Below are positions 9,725 to 16,317 of a DNA stretch of 38,421 nucleotides, piece after piece. This DNA comes from JBCDBH01 sp039184055 (GTDB lineage Bacteria > Acidobacteriota > Thermoanaerobaculia > Multivoradales > J023), in NCBI GenBank assembly GCA_039184055.1, contig JBCDBH010000008.1:1-38421 (forward strand). The letters run 5' to 3'. The notes below the pieces were generated by a model. It was not told the origin of the DNA, made no database searches, and worked only from the letters and a program-made list of their open reading frames with translations. Positions within the stretch are counted from its first letter, which is position 1. Each line of letters opens with the position of its first letter. The position numbers and the translations under genes are program-made.

Positions 9725-10275
9725 GATCCGCTCTCCGCTTCACTCGAGGCGAGGTGTAGTTGGCGATAGTCACGATGCCAGTAGATCAGAGGCGCGGCAT
9801 CAGCTCGGGGCGTCGCGACCTCGGTCACCGCGACGATCACGACATAGTGTGAACCGACCTCGACCAAACGCTCGACCCGCCCCGCCAACCAGGTCAGCGC
9901 GTCACCGAGCACGGGTACACCGGTCGGACCGGCTTGCCAATCACCCACGAGGAAGCGATCTTCGTCCTTGACGAAGGCGAACCGGTCGGCGAGCGGGCGT
10001 TGATCAGCCGCCAGGACATTGACCGTCACCCCCGTACCGTCGGCCAAGAACCGACTGATCGTGTGGCTGCGATTGATCATCACCGCCACCAATGGCGGAT
10101 CGACCGAAACCGAGGAAAAGGCGGTCGCCGTCATGCCATGGCGATCGTCACCGTTGGCGTCGGCGGCGGCGACGATGGTCACACCGGCGGCCCACCGACT
10201 CAGTGCGTCACGTAGATTCCCCGTGTCGACTGGCGTTGGCGACTGGGGCGCTGGAACAGCTGTGCTCGAATCCAC
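9721..10275 (-). CDS. Flavin reductase-like FMN-binding protein
   Basis: Member of the flavin reductase-like domain family (HpaC/DIM6-NTAB type), 184 residues from the GTG at 10275. It probably supplies reduced FMN/FAD to a partner oxygenase or reductase. The diagnostic core is visible: LSRWAAGVTIVAA, then GMTATAFSSVSVDPPLVAVMI and VNVLAADQ. The start was chosen because AAGGAG lies about 7 nt upstream of this GTG; the frame is open to 10350 but that stretch is unlike a protein. It overlaps polX by 4 nt, so the two form an operon, an odd pairing with no obvious functional link. No oxygenase partner lies next to it. Confidence 0.88.
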   Translation of the reverse strand: MDSSTAVPAPQSPTPVDTGNLRDALSRWAAGVTIVAAADANGDDRHGMTATAFSSVSVDPPLVAVMINRSHTISRFLADGTGVTVNVLAADQRPLADRFAFVKDEDRFLVGDWQAGPTGVPVLGDALTWLAGRVERLVEVGSHYVVIVAVTEVATPRADAAPLIYWHRDYRQLHLASSEAESGS

Positions 10276-10382
10276 CGTATTGCTCCTTCGACATGCATGA
10301 TCCCTCCGAGCTCGGCATACACGCGGATGGTGACACGACCAGCCCGTCACCGCCAGCTTGGTTCGGGGTCATCACACCACAT

Positions 10383-10469
10383 CGGTCCTGTCCATGTAGG
10401 ACCGGGCGATTTCTCTTGGTATTGAATGTCCATTCTCACTCTAGCAATATCTCTGGTCCGATCAGAGAT
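10383..10469 (-). promoter_or_regulatory. Cluster of three inverted repeats upstream of the flavin reductase
   Basis: Three short inverted repeats lie 108-194 nt upstream of the flavin reductase/polX start. They are CGGTCCT (10383-10389) with AGGACCG (10398-10404), GAATG-TC-CATTC (10424-10435), and ATCTCTG (10449-10455) with CAGAGAT (10463-10469). Their size and spacing suit operators or a structured leader for the minus-strand operon. No convincing minus-strand promoter is visible beside them, and the regulator is unknown. Confidence 0.35.
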
Positions 10470-10501
10470 CCATCACTCGGTACCAAGATCCGTGTCGACG
10501 C

Positions 10502-10530
10502 TTGAAGCGATAAGCCAAGATGGCTATAAT
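10502..10530 (+). promoter_or_regulatory. Sigma70-like promoter (upstream, P1)
   Basis: TTGAAG at 10502-10507, a 17-nt spacer, and TATAAT at 10525-10530. The -10 is a perfect consensus match and the -35 matches 4 of 6. It points toward the ThDP gene about 590 nt downstream and would start RNA near 10537. It could instead drive a short RNA, because no long gene begins soon after it. Confidence 0.55.
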
Positions 10531-10537
10531 CGCGCTC

Positions 10538-10561
10538 GCGTTGGGCGTTTCCGCCCTACGC
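10538..10561 (+). other. Hairpin at the predicted 5' end of the P1 transcript
   Basis: GCGT-T-GGGCG, loop TTTC, CGCCC-T-ACGC: a 9-bp stem with one T-T mismatch that starts at about +1 of P1. A T-rich stretch (ATTTTT) follows near 10566-10571 after a 5-nt gap. It may stabilise the 5' end, or act as a weak terminator that makes a very short RNA. Confidence 0.4.
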
Positions 10562-10722
10562 CTCCTATTTTTCGCACTTGCCAGACACCGAGATTTCCAG
10601 CCTCGGACACACCGATCTGCAAATCGGCCGCTGGGCAATCTCTATGATTAGTCGCATTGTCGTCCTCCCAGCAAAATAACCATACGTAGATGTGCAACTT
10701 CATGGTTTTCCGCTGATTTCCC

Positions 10723-10751
10723 TTGACACTCAACCGGGTGGACCGTATTCT
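10723..10751 (+). promoter_or_regulatory. Sigma70-like promoter (P2) for the ThDP/KAS III genes
   Basis: A perfect -35 TTGACA (10723-10728), a 17-nt spacer and TATTCT (10746-10751, 4 of 6). The predicted start is near 10758, inside the adjoining TetR-type operator, which is the classic layout for repression. It leaves a leader of about 360 nt before the ThDP gene. Confidence 0.75.
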
Positions 10752-10765
10752 ACCGACCGTTCGGT
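10752..10765. promoter_or_regulatory. TetR-type operator over the P2 start site
   Basis: ACCGA-CCGT-TCGGT, a perfect 5-bp inverted repeat with a 4-nt spacer, directly after the -10 box. The surrounding CCGACCG-NN-CGGTTG (10753-10767) recurs at 14365-14379 in front of the tetR gene. The shared site makes that TetR protein the likely repressor of both. Confidence 0.65.
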
Positions 10766-10880
10766 TGAACAACGATTCGAACGACAAAACACGGGTCGGA
10801 CAGCCCGTGCGATCGATCGAATCGCGCTCAGGGAACCGTAAGAGGCGCATCATTCGGTTGTAAGAGGCTGGACAAACGAC

Positions 10881-11012
10881 ATGGAACAAGCGAAGCGAGG
10901 GCGAGTAGGAGGAGGCACAAAACGCACCCGTCCACCGCGTAAGGGGACGGCAGCCAAGCCGCGCGAGGGGGAGGCATTGGCAAGCCGACGCGGTGGACGG
11001 GTGAACAACTGA
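10881..11012 (+). CDS. Possible 43-residue basic leader ORF
   Basis: Short ORF in the ThDP leader: ATG at 10881, TGA at 11010-11012, 43 residues. It is very basic (13 Lys/Arg), rich in Gly and Pro, and includes KRGR and TRPPRKG stretches. An AAGAGG lies 13 nt upstream, which is too far for a good ribosome binding site. Both arms of the 15-bp inverted repeat at 10926-11002 fall inside it, so ribosomes translating it would have to open that stem. That would suit attenuation or coupling. It could equally be a chance frame through a structured RNA. I recognise no homologue. Confidence 0.25.
   Translation: MEQAKRGRVGGGTKRTRPPRKGTAAKPREGEALASRRGGRVNN
10926..11002 (+). repeat. 15-bp perfect inverted repeat in the ThDP leader
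   Basis: ACCCGTCCACCGCGT (10926-10940) and its exact reverse complement (10988-11002), with a 47-nt loop. The loop contains an inner helix: GCCAAGCC (10953-10960) with GGC-A-TTGGC (10973-10981), one A bulged. The RNA would form a long two-part stem between P2 and the ThDP start. Confidence 0.7.
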
Positions 11013-11119
11013 TTACGATCACGGACGCGTTACCGCTCCGGGCCAAGGACCCGACAGCGACTGACGACGCGGCCAAGATCACGGTGTTATGAAGCACACC
11101 ATAGGGGAAAGGGAAGGGA

Positions 11120-12895
11120 ATGCAGCACTCCGCCCAGCACGACACACGGATTTCGGATCGCCACCAGCGCGATCTCTTTCATCCGCCAGAACTACAGGTC
11201 GAGACCACCGTCTCAGCGGCGCTCACGCGACACCTCCATGATTTGGGTGTCGAGCGTGCCTTTGGCGTCATCGGTGGCTCGATCGGCGTGTTTTTCGATG
11301 CGCTGGAAGAATCACTGATCGAGGTTCAGCACACCCGGCATGAAACCGGTGCGGCGTTCGCCGCCACCGAGGCGTATTTCGCCGCCAGCAAGCCGACCGT
11401 GGTCTACGCCACGACCGGCCCGGGTCTGCTCAATGTGCTCACCGGTATCGCCGCCGCCAAATGGGACGGTGCCAAGGTGATCCTCATCTCGGGCGCCACC
11501 AGCGCGCCGCAGCGTGGCCGCTGGGCCACCCAGGAAACCAGCTCCTACACCATGCCGCAGGACGTGTTCTACGGCCACGGCCCGATCTTCGACTATGCGG
11601 TGCGTATCGAGCACCCGGCGGAGATCACCGAAGCGATGCGTCGTCTGGCTCTCGGGCTTTCCCGCCCGGGTGGCTTCGTGGCGCACATCTGCTTGCCGAT
11701 CGGTGTCCAAGCGCAGCGTGTCGAGCTGCCACGGATTCGCGCCACGGCGAGCGTCGCCGCGCCGACCGCGGCGCGCGAAGACATCGAGCACACCGTCGAG
11801 CTGCTGAAATCGTCGCCGTTCGTCGTGTGGGCGGGTTTTGGCGCGCGCAAGGCCGCGCGACAGATCCGCGAGCTGGTCGAGCGCACCGGTAGCCGCATCA
11901 TGGTGTCACCACGGGGCAAGGGCATCATTCCCGAAGATCACCCTCTCTATCTCGGTGTGACGGGTCTCGGCGGTCATGAAGGACCGACCGAGCACATGCT
12001 GCAGCATCAGCCCGATTGGATCTTGGTGCTCGGCACGCGCTTGGGTGAAGCGACCTCGTTCTGGGATCGCGACCTCGAGCCGACCAAAGGCTTCATCCAC
12101 GTCGATCTCGATCCCTGTGTGCCTGGCACGGCCTACCCGCACGTGCGCACCGTCGGGGTCCACGCCGAAATCGGCACCTTTCTCGACTCCTTGATCCCTC
12201 ACTTCCCCGAAGGTGAGGTCGCCAGCGTGGTCAACGTCGCCTCGCGGATGCCGAGCACGGTCGAGAGCCTGACGCCGCTCACCGAAGGCCCGGTGCGGCC
12301 GCAGGTGCTGATGAACGCCATCCAGCGACGGATCGTCGCCGGTAGCGACGCCATGGTGATGAGCGAGTGCGGCAACTCCTTTGCCTGGTGTAACCATCAC
12401 CTCCGCTTCGCGCAGCCGGAGCGCTATCGGGTGAGCACCCTCTACGGCTCAATGGGTCATACCTGCGCCGGTGTCGTCGGCGCGGCGTTGGCGCGTGGCG
12501 GCAAGGCCGTCGCGGTGGTCGGCGATGGTGCGATGCTGATGAACTCGGAAATCTCGACCGCGGTGCAATACCACGCCCCGGCCGTGTGGATCGTCCTCAA
12601 CGACGCCGGCTACGGAATGTGCGAAAGCGGTCAACAAGTGCTCGGTTTGGCTTGCAATCAGCTCGAGATTCCTCGGGTCGACTTCGTCGGTCTGGCGCGC
12701 TCCCTGGGCGCCGACGGCATCTTGGTCGAGACCGAAGACATGCTCGACGTCGCGCTCGAAAAAGCGATGGACGCCCGCGCGCCGTTCGTGGTCGATGTTC
12801 GGATCGACAAGAACGAGCCGTCGCCGCTGATGCAACGCTTCGAAAGTCTTCTCAAACAGGGTAGCTCCAAACACGTCGCCGGCTGGGAGATCTGA
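11120..12895 (+). CDS. Thiamine diphosphate-dependent enzyme, acetolactate synthase/decarboxylase-like
   Basis: ThDP enzyme of the acetolactate synthase, pyruvate decarboxylase and benzoylformate decarboxylase superfamily, 591 residues. It would make an acyl anion equivalent from a 2-oxo acid and decarboxylate it or condense it. Seen: the N-terminal Pyr domain with catalytic Glu75 (HETGAAF), a central Rossmann-like domain (VVWAGFGARKAAR), and a C-terminal PP domain with GDG at 468-470 and the Asn of LND at 494, the metal/ThDP motif. The first 25 residues look like an extension. A purine-rich GGGAAGGGA immediately precedes the ATG. It is the first gene of a locus with a KAS III-like gene and tetR, so a C-C bond-forming role (acyloin or alpha-hydroxyketone type) is more likely than branched-chain amino acid synthesis. 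The substrate is unknown. Confidence 0.88.
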   Translation: MQHSAQHDTRISDRHQRDLFHPPELQVETTVSAALTRHLHDLGVERAFGVIGGSIGVFFDALEESLIEVQHTRHETGAAFAATEAYFAASKPTVVYATTGPGLLNVLTGIAAAKWDGAKVILISGATSAPQRGRWATQETSSYTMPQDVFYGHGPIFDYAVRIEHPAEITEAMRRLALGLSRPGGFVAHICLPIGVQAQRVELPRIRATASVAAPTAAREDIEHTVELLKSSPFVVWAGFGARKAARQIRELVERTGSRIMVSPRGKGIIPEDHPLYLGVTGLGGHEGPTEHMLQHQPDWILVLGTRLGEATSFWDRDLEPTKGFIHVDLDPCVPGTAYPHVRTVGVHAEIGTFLDSLIPHFPEGEVASVVNVASRMPSTVESLTPLTEGPVRPQVLMNAIQRRIVAGSDAMVMSECGNSFAWCNHHLRFAQPERYRVSTLYGSMGHTCAGVVGAALARGGKAVAVVGDGAMLMNSEISTAVQYHAPAVWIVLNDAGYGMCESGQQVLGLACNQLEIPRVDFVGLARSLGADGILVETEDMLDVALEKAMDARAPFVVDVRIDKNEPSPLMQRFESLLKQGSSKHVAGWEI

Positions 12896-13032
12896 TCCCG
12901 GCCGACGTCGTTTTGTCCCGTTGATTCGCGATCGCGGTAGTCTTTTCTCTGCCCGATCGTTTTGTCGATAGCTCGCCCTCGGGGCGCGTGGGTGTGTTCG
13001 CGCACGCCCGATCGCGTCGCGAAGGCCGTGTG

Positions 13033-13054
13033 CCTGCCGTGGTGTCTCGGCAGG
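13033..13054 (+). promoter_or_regulatory. Hairpin covering the KAS III ribosome binding site
   Basis: CCTGCCG (13033-13039) pairs with CGGCAGG (13048-13054), 7 perfect base pairs with an 8-nt loop. The 3' arm contains the AGG of the AGGAA Shine-Dalgarno, 5 nt before the ATG at 13059. Folding would hide that site, so KAS III translation may depend on unfolding or on the internal start at 13071. The rest of the 163-nt gap after the ThDP gene holds another GC hairpin near 12990-13009 but no T-run. Confidence 0.45.
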
Positions 13055-13058
13055 AACC

Positions 13059-14273
13059 ATGGAGATCCTCATGACTCAGCCGACCGTCGGTCTACAAGCC
13101 CTCGCCATCAGCGCTCCCGACCAACCCGAAAATGTGGTCACCAACGACTATTGGCGCACCCACTTCCCGGAGCTCGTCGAGCGCGCCGAAGAAAAGATCT
13201 GGATGTGGAAGAAGCCGAAGGACTGGAGCGAAGGCTCGGAGATCTTCAACCGCACCATGGCTCCGTTCGTGCTCGATCCGTTTCGTGGCGCACGGGAGCG
13301 ACGGCGTCTGCCCAAGGGCGGCACGGCCCTTTCGCTCGAGGTCGACGCGGCGGAAAAAGCGCTCGCCGCGCGCGGCTTGGAGATCGGCGACATCGATCTG
13401 ATTCTGTGCACGTCGTTCCTTCCCGACTCGGTCGGCATCGGTGGCGCGACGTTCCTCGCCCAGGCTTTGGGACACGACGGCGCGGCCTGGAACCTCGAAT
13501 CGGCGTGCTCGAGTGGCACCATCGGCTTCATGACCGCCTGCGGTCTGATCCAGGCCGGGCAATACAAACGAGTCCTGGTGATGACCTCTTGTGTCTACTC
13601 GCGCGTCGCCCAGGACGACGACCCGATTTCGTGGGGCGTCGGCGACTCGGCGATCGCCATGATCGTCGGTGAGGTCGAGGCCGACGGCGCCTACCTGGGT
13701 GGCCACACGGTGCATTCCGCCGCCACCTGTGGCGCGGTGTCGTACACCATCGACGAGGATGCCGAAGGCGAACCGTATTTCCGTCTCACCATGGGCAAGC
13801 AAGGCGCTCGTCTGCTCCGCGAGACCTCGGAGCCTTATTTGAAGACGTGCACCCACGGCGCGCTCGGCCAAGCCGGGCTCGAGGTGAACGACCTCGACTT
13901 CATCGCGGTCAACACCCCGCTCGCCTGGTACGCCACATTCTGCTGCAAGGTGCTCGGTCTTCCCACCGATCGCACTCTGTCGGTCTACCCACTCTACGCC
14001 AACGTCGGCCCGGCGCTGATGGGTCTCAACCTCTTTCATGCCGCCGCCTGGGGACTGATCGAGCGCGGCCAGAAGGTCTTGCTCTACTCGGTCGGCAGCG
14101 TGTCGAGCTGCGCCGCCGTGGTCATGGAATGGGGCGACGTCGCGCTCGGCCCGGTGCCGGCTGGAGCCAGCCTCGAGCATCTTCGCGCGATCGAAGCGCA
14201 GACGCTCGTCGACGCCGAGCGCCAGCGGCAAGCGATCGAGGAACGCCACGAGCTCGACGAACAAGTAGCCTGA
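13059..14273 (+). CDS. KAS III-like thiolase-fold enzyme with His-to-Asn active site
   Basis: 3-oxoacyl-ACP synthase III (FabH)-like protein, 404 residues. Cys150 in the ESACSSGT nucleophile loop is intact, the GVGDSAIAMIV region is present, and Asn315 in YANVGPAL matches the family's catalytic Asn. Where FabH has the His of HQAN, this protein has Asn285 in AVNTPLAW, giving Cys-Asn-Asn instead of Cys-His-Asn. That change is expected to weaken malonyl decarboxylation, so transacylation or a non-malonyl nucleophile is plausible (inference). The last 35 residues are charged and helical. The start is ATG 13059; ATG 13071 with GGAG 6 nt upstream is a good alternative. It lies between the ThDP enzyme and tetR and probably acts on the ThDP product or an acyl-CoA partner. 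Confidence 0.85.
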   Translation: MEILMTQPTVGLQALAISAPDQPENVVTNDYWRTHFPELVERAEEKIWMWKKPKDWSEGSEIFNRTMAPFVLDPFRGARERRRLPKGGTALSLEVDAAEKALAARGLEIGDIDLILCTSFLPDSVGIGGATFLAQALGHDGAAWNLESACSSGTIGFMTACGLIQAGQYKRVLVMTSCVYSRVAQDDDPISWGVGDSAIAMIVGEVEADGAYLGGHTVHSAATCGAVSYTIDEDAEGEPYFRLTMGKQGARLLRETSEPYLKTCTHGALGQAGLEVNDLDFIAVNTPLAWYATFCCKVLGLPTDRTLSVYPLYANVGPALMGLNLFHAAAWGLIERGQKVLLYSVGSVSSCAAVVMEWGDVALGPVPAGASLEHLRAIEAQTLVDAERQRQAIEERHELDEQVA

Positions 14274-14331
14274 CACCTTCACGGGAGCCGGATACACGGC
14301 GTCCGAATCTCTGTTCCTTGTGCATCCACTC

Positions 14332-14360
14332 TTGACAGGATGCATGAGAGTCGACATCAT
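14332..14360 (+). promoter_or_regulatory. Promoter for tetR
   Basis: TTGACA (14332-14337), a 17-nt spacer, and CATCAT (14355-14360, 4 of 6 to TATAAT). The TetR-type palindrome starts at the next base, the same layout as P2 in front of the ThDP gene. The leader to the tetR ATG is about 160 nt. Confidence 0.6.
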
Positions 14361-14376
14361 CCGTCCGACCGGACGG
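14361..14376. promoter_or_regulatory. TetR-type operator in front of tetR
   Basis: CCGTCC-GACC-GGACGG, a perfect 6-bp inverted repeat with a 4-nt spacer at the tetR start site. Its right part, CCGACCG-GA-CGGTTG (14365-14379), matches the P2 operator in all 13 defined positions. This indicates autoregulation by the adjacent TetR protein. Confidence 0.65.
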
Positions 14377-14526
14377 TTGGTATCGTACGTATGGGATTCT
14401 GGATCACGGTGACATCCATCGGAAAACGAGATTCACCGGGAACGAGATCCGACATCTCCGAGAACCAATCGATCCGAGATCCGAGACCGCAGAGCTCCAT
14501 CAGGACAGTAGTAGGAACGAAACGCC

Positions 14527-15162
14527 ATGGCCTTTCAGAAACCACCGACGATCAGCGATGACAAGCGCGCGCAGGAGATCTACCGACGCGCCGCCAAGGT
14601 AATCTACGATCGCGGTTTCGACGCCACCTCGATGGGCGATATCGCACGCGCCGTCGACCTCACCAAAGGCGGTCTCTACTACTACATCAAGGGCAAAAAG
14701 GCGCTCCTCTTCGCGATCATGTCCTTCGCCCTCGATCTGCTCGACGAGCAGGTGATCGAGCCGGCGTTGGCGATCGACGATCCCGAGGCACGGCTACGTC
14801 GTTTGCTCGCCGGGCAGATGCGTCTGGTGATGAACGAGCCGAGCCCGATGACCATTCTCGTCTACGAAGAAGAGGGTCTCGACGAGAACCATCGCGCCAA
14901 GATCGAAGAGCGTAAGAGCGCGCACTCCCAGCTCCTCGAAGACACCATCGCCGACGTGCTCGCCGGTCGCCCGCAGCATCTCAACGCCGATCCGAAGATC
15001 GCCACCTACAGCATTCTCGGCATGATCCACTGGCTGGTGCGGTGGTATCAGGACGAGGAAAACGTCGAGCAAGACGAGGTCGTCGAGCAGCTGCTCCGCT
15101 TCGTGCTCCACGGTCTGTCGTCGAAGCCGCTCCAATCGGGCTCCGACGACTCTCTGGCCTGA
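14527..15162 (+). CDS. TetR/AcrR family transcriptional regulator
   Basis: 211-residue TetR-type repressor. The helix-turn-helix lies at about residues 33-55, with TSMGDIARAV as the first helices and TKGGLYYYIKGKKALL the recognition helix and following helix; the Lys-Gly-Gly-Leu-Tyr-Tyr-Tyr pattern is typical. The rest is an all-helical ligand-binding domain. AGGAA lies about 10 nt before the ATG. A nearly identical operator core sits at its own promoter and at the ThDP promoter, so it probably represses both and senses a lipid, acyl-CoA or a product of the locus. Its stop is 13 nt from the stop of the convergent glycosidase gene. Confidence 0.93.
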   Translation: MAFQKPPTISDDKRAQEIYRRAAKVIYDRGFDATSMGDIARAVDLTKGGLYYYIKGKKALLFAIMSFALDLLDEQVIEPALAIDDPEARLRRLLAGQMRLVMNEPSPMTILVYEEEGLDENHRAKIEERKSAHSQLLEDTIADVLAGRPQHLNADPKIATYSILGMIHWLVRWYQDEENVEQDEVVEQLLRFVLHGLSSKPLQSGSDDSLA

Positions 15163-15175
15163 GCCACTCCCACTC

Positions 15176-16228
15176 TCAGTCGATGCGGGTCGGCGCGTCG
15201 TTCCCCCACGCCTCGTCGAGCGCGGCCAACGCCGCCGGATGACGCATCGGGAAATCGCGATGCGCGCGGATGCGACCAGGCATCCACTTCCACCAGAACA
15301 TACCCGTGATGAACGGTGTCGCCTCGACCCGCTCGATCGCCGTGTGGATCAACAGATCGCGAAACGCCACCACGCGCTCGTCGGCGCTCGCGCTGCGGTC
15401 GGTATGCCACGGCTCGAGGGCCGCGTTGAGCGAGAGGTCGTAGCCGATCTCGGTCAGGACGATCGGCTTGGCGTGTTTGTCGGCCAGCTTCCGGAGCACG
15501 TCGAGATGGAGATCCCAGGCCTGGTCGAGATCTTGCCGTGAGGGCGGGCGTTCGTCGTCGGCGAGTGGGAAATAGGCCTGCACGCCGATCTGGTCGACGG
15601 CATCCCAGAAGGGCACCTTGTCGAGCGAATCCCAGTTCGCCGCGTAGGTGATGTCACCCCGATAAACCTCGCGCACCCGTTCGAGGATCTGGCGCCACTC
15701 GGGCCGATGCGTCGTCGCTTCGAGCTCGACGCCGACGGCGAACAGCGGCGCGTCGGCCGCCTCGGCAAACCGCGCCTGATCGACGATGAACTCCTCGTAG
15801 TCGGTGAAGAAACGACGCCAGGCCGTCTCGTCGTCACCGAATTCGATCACCCCACGCCATTCGAAGCTCCCCCAATACGCCAGGTGCGGCTTCCAGAAGA
15901 GGGCCATATCGGCGTCGCGGGCAATGTCGACCGCGCGATCCAGGTAGCCGGTCCCCGCGGCCGGGTAGATCCTCATCCCGCCGTCGCGACGGATCCCGGC
16001 GTAGGGATGGATCGACACCCAATCGACCCCGATGTCATGCAGTTGCCGGAGGCTGTCGGCAAAGGCGGGTGAGCCCCAAATCTCGCCAAAACGTGGACAG
16101 GTGACGGTCATGCCACGCATAAAGCGAGACGTCGAAGTGGATGCGATCTCGACCTCCGTTGTCGGGGTCGAAGCGGCCGCGACCGCGGCGGAAAGGACGA
16201 TGAATAGGCTCGACAATACAGAGCGCAT
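15176..16228 (-). CDS. Secreted GH113-like TIM-barrel glycoside hydrolase
   Basis: Exported clan GH-A-type glycosidase, closest by eye to GH113 mannanase-like proteins. Residues 1-19 form a signal peptide ending AVAAA. Then RGMTVTCPRFGEIWGSP begins the barrel, with VDWVSIHPY (first strands), FWKPHL (near 111), VGVELEATT carrying the candidate acid/base Glu168, IGVQAYF near 214 and VLTEIGY with candidate nucleophile Glu260. The barrel ends with GMFWWKW. The length of 350 fits a single catalytic domain with no binding module. The residue before Glu168 is Val where many clan-A enzymes have Asn. It is transcribed away from tyrS. The substrate, probably a beta-mannan or other beta-glycan, is inferred. 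Confidence 0.75.
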   Translation of the reverse strand: MRSVLSSLFIVLSAAVAAASTPTTEVEIASTSTSRFMRGMTVTCPRFGEIWGSPAFADSLRQLHDIGVDWVSIHPYAGIRRDGGMRIYPAAGTGYLDRAVDIARDADMALFWKPHLAYWGSFEWRGVIEFGDDETAWRRFFTDYEEFIVDQARFAEAADAPLFAVGVELEATTHRPEWRQILERVREVYRGDITYAANWDSLDKVPFWDAVDQIGVQAYFPLADDERPPSRQDLDQAWDLHLDVLRKLADKHAKPIVLTEIGYDLSLNAALEPWHTDRSASADERVVAFRDLLIHTAIERVEATPFITGMFWWKWMPGRIRAHRDFPMRHPAALAALDEAWGNDAPTRID

Positions 16229-16317
16229 GGGGAATTCTAGACCAGGTCACGATGGTATAGTTCCCCGTCCCGTGGCGCAGCCACTGACCCCCACCCGAGC
16301 GGCAGGAGAATTCCGTC

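Noticed and set aside
11120..12895. Housekeeping acetolactate synthase large subunit (IlvB)
   Set aside because: There is no small subunit gene nearby, and the gene is tied to a KAS III-like gene and a TetR operator, which points to a specialised role.
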